Shown one piece after another: positions 56,048-64,000 of a stretch of 64,000 nt of DNA (positions are counted from its first letter, which is position 1; every line of letters begins with the position of its first letter). A program made the translations under genes and the position numbers. Location: the NCBI GenBank assembly GCA_023375675.1, contig JALQBC010000001.1, positions 806,001-870,000 of the forward strand, in the 5' to 3' direction. The notes beneath the pieces were generated by a model. The model worked only from the letters and a program-made list of their open reading frames with translations, was not told the DNA's origin and searched no databases. The stretch is from Cytospora piceicola (taxonomy: Eukaryota; Ascomycota; Sordariomycetes; Diaporthales; Cytosporaceae).

Positions 56048-58289
56048 GCTGGGCTTCACTGCAGCTGCTCTCGGTTGTCGCTGATTGCAACGGGCTGCCA
56101 TTCGAAACTTGCGTTGCGTTCACCACCGCGGGAGCCTTACCAGCTCTCCCCAAAAGGTTATTCTGCTTTTTCAGTGCTTTGTTTCACCTTGCGACTTGTT
56201 CTTCTTCAGACTCTCGACAATTCTGACGGCTTTCGACAATTCTGACGGCTTTCGACAATTCTGACGGCTTTCGACAATTCTGACGGCTTTCGACAATTCT
56301 GACGGCTCTCGACGCGTCTTGCGCTGCTCCACGGCTTACGCTTACCGACAAGGCTGAGCATACTCTCGCCTGCTGCGCACAGCCCTTTGCGATGTCATGG
56401 ACTGCGGAAAGTTTACGGAATTTGGTTTAATTCATTTGGTTCGGTTTTTTTCTATTGAGGGAATTTTCCCATCTACAGGCTCGGTCTCATCGGCCTCGTT
56501 TTGTTTGGCGGAGAAGTGGTACAAATCCCGCGGTCAATGATACTTCTAGTATCGGCAGTTTCGCAACGCTAGTTTACGTGGCCATGGTAACGGCCCTTGG
56601 CAGGTAGAAAAATACAACTACTGTGCTGCAATATTGAAACCTTGCGTCCCAAAACTGTGTTTGCTTTGTGTCCTCTGTTTGCGTGCTTCCTTTCTCCAGG
56701 CAAATCAATGGCAACTCGAAACCTTGACGTGACTTCTTTGCTCCCTTGGTCCTTTCTTCCTTTCCTTTTTGCAAGGTTGGGGATTTTCACGTGTATCTTT
56801 TTTCGGGTATACCTTTTCTTCGGGTGTACCTCTCTCCGGGTAAATCATTTATGTCGAGACTTTCGCCTTCGCTGTGCTCGCTTTTCTGGTATGTATTTCG
56901 AGATGTTCCCATGGCATTCCTTTTGTACCGATCACCCAGGTATGTTTGGACATCTTCACCCAGGCTGTGCCTCTGGGTTCCTTGAGTGCACACTTGGAGA
57001 GCTTCATTGGCGTCTTTCTCTCTTTGCATGTGATGTTTGCATTGATTTCCATTTTGTCCAGTAGTCCTGAAAATATCCACATGTGGCTCTTTTTTCTATG
57101 TACTCAAGCCGAAAGCTTCACAGAAATCCCTTCTTCCTAGATTCGAGCACATGTTGGCCTGGTCATGTTTCTTCTATATGTCTCGAGATGTTCGCTTGTG
57201 GGTTGGTTCTCTGTCAATGTTTCGAGATGTTCTCATGAGCTTTCCTTGTATGTGCTCGACATGTTCGCGCTTGAGGTAGCCCTCACTACAACTATAATAC
57301 CAGACATCCTCTCGTAGGACACCCATTCCTCTACAATGGCAGTCATTCTTGGAAATCGGGCTTAGCTTTCCTTCACTTTCTGTGGCTCCAAATATCTTCA
57401 GATGCTTCTTTCTTCAGTGGCTTTGGGCATGTTGGAAAACTTCTTTCTTTCGTATAGGCCTGGAAACAGCACCATTCCTTTGTGCCAAATATGACCACGT
57501 ATGGGGCTTGTACAGAAAAAACGAGAAGTATATTGGATCATTTGACTTGGATGGGCCAACATATTCACCTATGGAAGTCAGCCTAGAGAAACTGTCAAGT
57601 GATAGGGTCGTATGCGGGTACAAAGGCGTTGGAGCGATGCTTTCCTCCGTCTTTCTACCTGAGGCCGTTATAGATTGCAGATGCGGGAGGAGCAGTCGAG
57701 GCGATGGAGTGCATTGACTTCCCGAGTTGAGTCGTGATGCTGTGGTATGTGACCTTCAACACCACCAATCCCTGTTTTCGGGGCAGTCCCCGGAGAATGC
57801 GAGCCTGCGGTTTGACAGAACCATGGCGCAGTGATATCGATGCATGAATCAGAGGGGTGCTACGCGGACCGAACTCCCTGTCTCAGCTGTTGCATCTGGA
57901 ATAATACTTTGAATATATTTGCAAGTTTTCTACCCCCGAGAGACGGAGGCATGGAATTGGTTGATTGCTCAGCAGTCTCCTTTTCCAAGCCAACTAAGCA
58001 ACCAACAACCCATGAGCTATAGAGGACCTATACCAGGCGATCCGATTACTGCCTGGTCGGACCAGCGGTAAGTTTAAGCGTGAGGTTACATGGTGCAAAC
58101 GACTTCCGAATGCAGAGCACGGCCATCAGCTGGGTGCCCATGTCTGATTTGATAATTCCGGTAAGGATTAAGCCCCTAGCCTCAGGTCTTCCATTGTGTT
58201 CCCATGGGCCTTCTATCGTCCCTCAACTTCAATCCAGACATACCGGTCATCACACCCTGGGTAGGAGCGAGGACAGCGCAGTATCCACC
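56048..58289. other. Intergenic region between BTB-like gene and TMA20
   Basis: About 2.2 kb. It starts with the BTB-like 3' flank and the 19-bp tandem repeat. At 56780-57260 a loose repeat built on TTTCGAGATGTTC-like words recurs (near 56905, 57183, 57221 and, more weakly, 57258). No gene supported. Confidence 0.45.
56214..56308. repeat. Five tandem copies of a 19-bp unit
   Basis: The unit TCGACAATTCTGACGGCTT starts at 56214, 56233, 56252, 56271 and 56290, all nearly identical. It lies 167 bases after the BTB-like stop codon, probably inside the 3' UTR. Confidence 0.95.
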
Positions 58290-59025
58290 TCAGTCGACGT
58301 TCAACTTCCACAGACCATCCCCAAGGAAATGCGCATCCTCCACCACAGGGCCCTTGCCCTTGTCCTTGACCTCCTTCGTCCCGGCCACCAACAGCCCGAC
58401 GGCACAGGCGTGCTCTTTGCCCTCGGCCATTATCACCACGGGCTCCTCCTTCTCCAGCTCCCTGCTCCAGTGGCCCTCGTCGTCGACGCCCTCGTCCCCC
58501 TCCTTGGGGTCCGGTAGCCGGCCGCCTTTACTCGTCAGGCCGGGGGCCATGAGCGTCGCGCCGCTGAGGACGAACCGGATCGCGCCGCGGTCTATGCGGA
58601 TGGTGGGGAAGGCCTTGGGGAAGCGGTGCACGAGCTTCAGGTGCGGCATGAGGGTCGCGCCGTTGTCGTTCTGGAAGAATATTGGCTCGCCGTCGATGAC
58701 GTATACGGATGCGCGGTCGGGCAGCTTCATCTGCTCCAGGGAGCCCTTCTTGGGCAGCACCTCTTCGATGTAGGGGTTGAGGAGGGGGTATGTCGTCAGG
58801 AGAGACTGGCGCAGGTTGCGCTGGACCGAGGACTTGAGTTTTTGCTTGGGAGCCGAGGTCATACTGGTGAGTTGTTTAGCTTTTGGTACGGTGCGTTGCG
58901 TGAAGGCATAGTGAGAGCTGTGAGTCGGTCTGTTGCTGATCCGAGCGACGAGAGGCAAACGGTAATAGGGGATTTATCTGTGATAATTCGCGGGTGCGAT
59001 GTGGCACTTACTCTTTCTTGAACAT
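58290..59025 (-). CDS. tma20: Translation machinery-associated protein 20 (MCT-1/PUA domain)
   Basis: Two exons on the minus strand, 59012-59025 (MFKK plus part of a codon) and 58290-58863, separated by a 148-base intron, give 195 residues. The family hallmarks are MFKKD at the start, KSSVQRNLRQSLL, the YVIDGEPIFFQ segment, LMPHLKLVHRFP, and then the PUA domain (IRIDRGAIRFVLSGATLMAPGLTSKGG ... EEPVVIMAEGKEHACAVGLL) with the VEDAHFLGDGLWKL end. Tma20/MCT-1 forms a heterodimer with Tma22/DENR that ejects deacylated tRNA from post-termination 40S subunits and helps reinitiation. There is a slightly longer acidic loop (PKEGDEGVDDEGHW) in the PUA domain than in yeast. Cytosolic. Confidence 0.94.
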
Positions 59026-59526
59026 CTTGGCTGATTTCTCGGAGGCACTGGGAGTCCAGTACCAGTATTACGTGAAGAATGATGTGTTTCTAGTGTAGTG
59101 TATGGAGGTTGTTTGGGTCGTCGTTGCTTTGAAGGTGCCCCGCGATGCGATACCAGTCGACCATGCGATCGCGGGGTCGCTGTAAATGAATGTGGCGCAT
59201 GACAAGTTTTGGCGGGCAGCACCGCCACACCAGTGTCGTCAGTGGTATAGTGATCGTCGGCCGGGGATTCAGGGGAGACGTGTCTCGGACCGGGAAACAT
59301 GTCAACATAGAGTTACTGCGTATGTATATACAGTTTCAAGACTGGGAAGTTGGTATCATTCTCATTAAAAACAACTAGGTATTCAGGTCAAGGCAGTTTT
59401 GGACAGGCAGTCTTGGTCAAGAGCAGACACAGTCCGTGATTCGTGGGGGTATCAGCCTTCCTCCCCTATCCAAGAGTGATGAAGGCCGTCAACGCCGACT
59501 TCATTCCAGAATGACCACTTTCCAGC
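59026..59526. other. Intergenic region between TMA20 and the I78 inhibitor
   Basis: Promoter side of TMA20 and 3' flank of the small inhibitor gene. Nothing else recognised. Confidence 0.5.
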
Positions 59527-59848
59527 TCAACCGTGGGTGACATGCGAGACTGTGCCATCATCTTGGACGTGGATGTTTAGCCGGTCGGGGTTGAAGTCCT
59601 TGGTGACCATCTGGCCAGGCTGGATGACTCGGTGGGACTCGGGAAGCTCCCGCTTCGCAAAGGACTAACACGGAGGGCACGTTCAGTTTATTGCTGGTCT
59701 CTGAGCTTCGTTGCAACGGTTGCCAGTGTTGACTTACTATCTCGTTGGAAGCATCCTGCTCGGACAACTTCTTGCCGACCAACTTGTTCATCCACTCCTC
59801 TGTCTTGTCGCCTGACTGGGTAGTAACTCCGGGAACAACGAGAGGCAT
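59527..59848 (-). CDS. Small I78-family peptidase inhibitor
   Basis: Two exons on the minus strand, 59738-59848 and 59527-59664, with a 73-base intron, give 82 residues. The C-terminal half carries the I78 signature: LPESHRVIQPGQMVTKDFNPDRLNIHVQDDGTVSHV, in which the arginine-leucine-asparagine (DRLNI) core and the PG turn are characteristic. The N-terminal part (EEWMNKLVGKKLSEQDASNEI) is a short charged helix. There is no signal peptide and no cysteine, so it is predicted to be intracellular. Family members inhibit subtilisin-like serine proteases and are common in fungi and bacteria; the target here is unknown. Confidence 0.85.
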
Positions 59849-61129
59849 CTTGGGCAATATTCGTTGGTCGTGGTTGCTGGTCTGTGGGTATGTGAATAGT
59901 TGGTTTTGATTTCTATAGGTTCGATATGGGTATTACTTGTTTGTGAATGTGAAGTTGAATGAACTGAGAATTGTTGGAGAAACTGAAAGCTATGAGCATC
60001 GTCCACGCCCACCGGTCGTGGCTTATGGGAATATTGCTTGCGAGCCCATGACGTATGCAATGCAGTCAGTATGCAATTCACTGTTGGCAAGTGACTGACT
60101 GACAGCAACTCGGCTCCTGCCATCCATTACTAGTACTGCGCCACCCGCCTTCAAACCCCTTACATGTGACTACTCTGCAACCCCAACCCTCCTAACGTCT
60201 AGTACTTGAACGCCGTGGCCAATACTCCCTTAGTACAATACAAGTAAGTATATCTCGAGCTGCCCCCTTAACTTCTCCTTCAGGAAGGAAGACAGATGTA
60301 TTTCAGACTCATATAGGGCATCACCTTGTTGGTAGGAATGATAAACATGTAACCTGAACTTCGTAGCCATTCTGCGTTTTGGTCCACCTCTCCCAAATCG
60401 CTCAGTCTCGACTTCCAAGGTTCCCCTGGGGTTGTCACCCCACATATGCAGCGGTCGACCAGGAGGAAGCCTTTCGAAAACGTGCCAATATACCACTACA
60501 TATAACTCATCGAGAGCCCAGAAGAGGCTGGAACGGATACGCCTTCGAGACCCTTGTCGTTCCCTGGCCTAGCATCACGATGTCGCGGCATGGTGGGCAT
60601 GACCTCTGGACCAGCGTATCTACGTACAACGTACCGGTATAGGGCCTAATAGTACATCATTCAGGTATATCCTGGTTGAAGCTGCCCGCCTTCACAGCTT
60701 GAATACTCAATGATAGAACGGTGCAACTTCCTCGGCTCTACTTTACGGTGTTCAGCTCAGCTGTCACATGTGACATGAGGTGTGAGTGGAGGAAACCGGC
60801 CCCGGGGGACTTGGATCAAACCAACCGGCACATAGCCGTCCATACATATATCACACATATCACATCACACGGCATCTGCAGATCCACCATTCCAAACTTG
60901 GCATCCCCCAACGCCAGAGCTCCAGGTTGGGCATCCTTCCGCCATAAGCAACGCCAGAAAGCGTAAAGTGGCAGTCAGGATTTGGCTTAACCTTTCTGCA
61001 GCCTAAGTACCAACGGGCATCCTTCCTATCAGCCAAGAGTCCTGCTATAAATGGCAGCTAAGCCAGCGCCTTCGTTTCCCGGGCAATCATTTCCCGTCGC
61101 TAACGCCAAACTTACACTTGGAAGTGATC
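59849..61129. other. Divergent intergenic region (I78 inhibitor / sphingolipid methyltransferase)
   Basis: No gene supported. The right end holds the C9-methyltransferase promoter, including the TATA-like element at 61046-61052. Confidence 0.5.
61046..61052 (+). promoter_or_regulatory. Possible TATA box of the sphingolipid C9-methyltransferase gene
   Basis: TATAAAT, 78 bases before the last base preceding the ATG at 61130. The sequence is a good match to a TATA consensus, but position relative to the real transcription start is unknown. Confidence 0.45.
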
Positions 61130-62867
61130 ATGGCGACGAACGGTAGCAACGAGAAGGAATCCCTTTTCAAGCCAACTCCCCCGGCTCCGACGCCGACTTT
61201 CCAGACGGACAAGGACTGTGGCGTGAGGACCACATCGGTAAGTATACCCTCCTGGATATGTTCGACAACTATCCAATGGGCTCTGCTAACTATCTATACC
61301 ACAGTACCCGGCCATCAAGAATGCCCCCCTGCCGGCAGATGGCCCTGGCAATGAGAACTTCAGCAACGGCCTGCTATCCACCCTGCTCCTTGCCGTGCCG
61401 GCGTACCTGTCATGGAAGATCGGCGGCGGCCTGAAGACGACCCTTCTGCTCGCCTTCTTGACGACAGTTCCCATTCTCCTCGTTTTCTGGTCCATTGCCT
61501 CCCGGATCTCTCCGCGGATCAACGAGAAGGCCAAATTCCCCGGCCGGCCCATCGAACACTACCTGACGTTCAAGAATCCCCTCGACCGAGCTAGCTACTG
61601 GGGCCATCGCAAAATCCCCATCGAGACGTTTACTCGCAAGTACTTTGAGGGCGAGGTGGACTTCAACGGGGACGCGCTGGATGTGCTCGAGTACAGACAC
61701 GACTGGGCTTCGTGGGGGTTTACGTGGGAGCTGTTCCGGCATATCTTGTTCCAGTTCGCCCCTGATGTGGTGTTACACAGCCGCTCACAGGACGAGGAGC
61801 AGGTTCGGGATCACTACGATCGTGGCGACGACTTTTACGCCTGGTTTCTGGGCCCGAGGATGGTGTATACCTCTGGCATCATCTCGGACCCGAACAAGGA
61901 GGAAACCCTGGAAGAGTTGCAAGATAACAAGATGGCTATCATCTGCGAGAAGATTGGCCTGAAGCCTGGTGACACGGTGCTCGATATCGGCTGCGGCTGG
62001 GGAACTCTGGCGAAGTTTGCCTCCGTCAACTACGGGGCGAAGGTGACGGGTATAACCCTTGGCAAGAACCAGACAGCTTGGGGAAATAGGTGGTTGCGCG
62101 AGGCGGGCATTCCGGAAGAGCAGAGTCGAATTCTGTGCATGGACTATCGCGACCTTCCGCAGGGGACAAAATACGACAAGATCACATGCGTCGAGATGGC
62201 AGAACACGTTGGTATCATGAAGATCACCAAGTTTTTCCGCCAATGCAACGATTTGCTCGAGGACGACGGCGTCTTGTACTGGCAAATGGCGGGGCTGAGG
62301 AAGTCGTGGCAGTACGAGGACCTCAATTGGGGACTATTTATGAACAAGTATATTTTCCCTGGAGCCGATGCGTCAACTCCTCTCAACAACTACGTCGACT
62401 TTGTGGAGTCCGCTGGGTTTGAAGTCAAGAGGTAAGTTCTCTACTATCAATATCCTACATCTTGGCATCCTCCCATTCAATTTTCAGAGCTGACTAGTCT
62501 GCAGCGTTGATACTTGTGGTGTCCATTATTCGGCAACTCTATGGCGGTGGTACCGTAACTGGATGAACAACAAAGAGAAAGTTGTGGCCAAGTATGGCGT
62601 TCGTTGGTTCAGAGTATGTCACCCCCATGCTAATAGGAGCGACGTGTTTGATTTCTTGCTGACCATTGATCCACGGCACAGATTTGGGAATACTTCTTAG
62701 CCATCAGCACCATTTCTTCCCGCCAGGGAACAGCTACCGTTTACCAAGCCACACTCGTCAAGAACCTCAACAGCACACATCGTATCGAGGGGGTACAGAG
62801 TCAGTACGGACTACACGGGGCATTAGCATCTGCCAAAGCGGCGGGGAGAGCTATCTTCCCAGAGTAA
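61130..62867 (+). CDS. Sphingolipid C9-methyltransferase
   Basis: Four exons (61130-61237, 61305-62431, 62505-62613, 62682-62867) encode 509 residues; the introns are 67, 73 and 68 bases. Two hydrophobic segments at about residues 57-95 (LLSTLLLAVPAYLSW, TTLLLAFLTTVPILLVFW) anchor it in the ER membrane. Then comes a cyclopropane-fatty-acid-synthase-like SAM methyltransferase: VRDHYDRGDDFYAWFLG, the SAM loop VLDIGCGWGTLAKFA, GITLGKNQ, CMDYRDLP and CVEMAEHVG. The C-terminal part (YSATLWRWYRNW) completes the family pattern. The enzyme methylates C9 of the sphingoid base in fungal glucosylceramides. The family contributes to membrane organisation, hyphal growth and virulence in several fungi. Length and topology are standard. 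Confidence 0.95.
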
Positions 62868-63729
62868 TTGAGCCTAGAGTCACGACCTCGGTGGCCGTTT
62901 GAACGGTAGGCACATTGTTGAGCATGATGTCTCTCCGGCCCTGCATCAACGAGACGGCGTCTGTCAACTGGTATTGGCCAGACCGCAACGACCATCGAGC
63001 AACATGGTACATCTGCTTGGACATAGATACATATGTAGTATACTGCGCCGATTAAGACTGCTGGTCCCGAGGTTTCTTTGGGTACTTGGGGCAGAGACTG
63101 CGGCGAAACCCTTGGAAGCTCCAACAGAGTTTCGAGCAGTGTCTACAGTAGCCAAGTTCAAAGACACCAATAGGTGGAATGTCGAGGATTCATAGCGGAC
63201 ATCTGGAGAATGATCTGGCCTCGGCGTGTGTCATCAAAGTCTCAAAATTTAGACTGCATTCGCGGTGCATTGAGAATCATTTAATTTCATTTTTAGCTAC
63301 CGGTGGCGGGCAGTTTCATCAAAGTTATCGTCCGTCCAAAAGAAAATCTAGACTCCCCGAGTGGTAATCATCATTTGCCGTTTTGCCCGCATTTGTCAAA
63401 GTGCTTATCAACCGCCACCACACCTGGTTGTAATAAGTCGGGATCATTCTGCCATCGTCCATGGCCTCCTTGGACGCCATTGAGATCCATCATTCATATG
63501 ACCTCGACGTCTGCACAAACAAACTGGAAAAGAAGCATAGATAGAGCAAGTTGTTCATCGGACTGTCCAAGTCTCGCGTCGGCTCATCCAAGCAGCATCA
63601 TTGATGCAGCGCAGATATCATAAGCACCTCGCCAGGCAGACTCAGCCTTCAGCAATCACATCAAAGCCAACCGATGGCAGCCCCAAGAGCGCTGTACCGT
63701 CCAGAGCAGACCGGAAACGGGGCGTTCGA
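62868..63729. other. Intergenic region between convergent genes
   Basis: 3' flanks of the methyltransferase (+) and of the edge gene (-). Nothing recognised. Confidence 0.5.
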
Positions 63730-63948
63730 TCACTCTAGGTTCTTGTACGACATCAGCTTGAAATGAACATCGTGGGCACGCGGCGCCTCCCTGTAGATCA
63801 CGACGCGCTGCTCGTCGACGTTGTGGAATGCGCGGGCAAAGTGGCGGATGGCATGGTGTGCAGCACCGGTCTTGCCGATGAAGGAGAGGCGGACCTGGTA
63901 GTACTCGCGGTCGGATCCGTTGATGACCTCCAGAGTGTCGTCTGTCAT
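63730..63948 (-). CDS. C-terminal exon of an unrecognised gene (partial at window edge)
   Basis: An open frame on the minus strand with good coding character (EYYQVRLSFIGKTGAAHHAIRHFARAF ... RAHDVHFKLMSYKNLE) ends at the stop at 63730. It can start at an ATG at 63946-63948, giving 72 residues. However, CTAACACCCAAG immediately upstream looks like a branch site plus acceptor, so it is more likely the last exon of a larger gene running off the window. I do not recognise the family. Confidence 0.5.
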   Translation of the reverse strand: MTDDTLEVINGSDREYYQVRLSFIGKTGAAHHAIRHFARAFHNVDEQRVVIYREAPRAHDVHFKLMSYKNLE

Positions 63949-64000
63949 CCCTTGGGTGTTAGTTGTCCGTTTTCCCTACTAGGGGGTTTTTGTGAAGCCG

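Overview
The window is a stretch of filamentous ascomycete (Pezizomycotina) genome, most probably a Sordariomycete. The genes are split by short introns of about 50-150 bases with GT...AG ends and CTAAC-like branch sites. The gene set is typical of these fungi: Kre2-type mannosyltransferase, sphingolipid C9-methyltransferase, CE16-type esterase, an NRPS-like adenylating enzyme, Pat1, HIR3 and a ChAPs exomer subunit. I reconstructed exon structures by hand from reading frames and splice signals. No complete transposase, virus, CRISPR array or bacterial operon was seen.

Layout. 1-9.8 kb: an amidohydrolase (+); an acyl-CoA dehydrogenase (-) and mitochondrial ribosomal protein uS12m (+) that diverge from one short promoter; and a Golgi alpha-1,2-mannosyltransferase (-). 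9.8-23 kb: the mRNA-decapping factor Pat1 (+), RNA polymerase III subunit RPC5/RPC37 (-), a secreted-then-anchored cysteine/serine-rich membrane protein (-), a polytopic acyltransferase-3 protein (-) and a MYND zinc-finger protein fused to a pRiA4b ORF-3-like domain (+). 23-33 kb: a long coiled-coil protein (-) whose 5' end is unresolved, a gene-poor stretch, then a GDSL/CE16 esterase (+) and a cytochrome b2-like FMN dehydrogenase (+). 33-42.2 kb: a very large HIR3 histone-chaperone subunit (-) diverging from a ChAPs/Bch1-type exomer subunit (+).

42.2-54.9 kb is gene-poor and repeat-bearing. It holds a 598-bp inverted-repeat element with 93-bp near-perfect ends and an AT-rich middle, a tRNA-Thr(AGT) gene (-), a free-standing NRPS-like adenylation enzyme (+), and a roughly 1.4-kb degenerate minisatellite that ends in clean 76-bp copies just upstream of the next gene. 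54.9-64 kb: a BTB-like protein (+) with a 19-bp tandem repeat after its stop, the PUA-domain translation factor TMA20/MCT-1 (-), a small I78-type protease inhibitor (-), sphingolipid C9-methyltransferase (+) and a C-terminal exon of an unrecognised gene (-) at the window edge.

Most genes are unrelated housekeeping functions, as expected in a fungal genome, and I see no metabolic gene cluster. The best candidates for something undescribed are the inverted-repeat element with hairpins nested in its ends, the asymmetric minisatellite, the MYND/pRiA4b fusion, the adenylation enzyme without a carrier domain, and a short palindrome (core TACCTAGGTA) scattered through nearly all intergenic regions.
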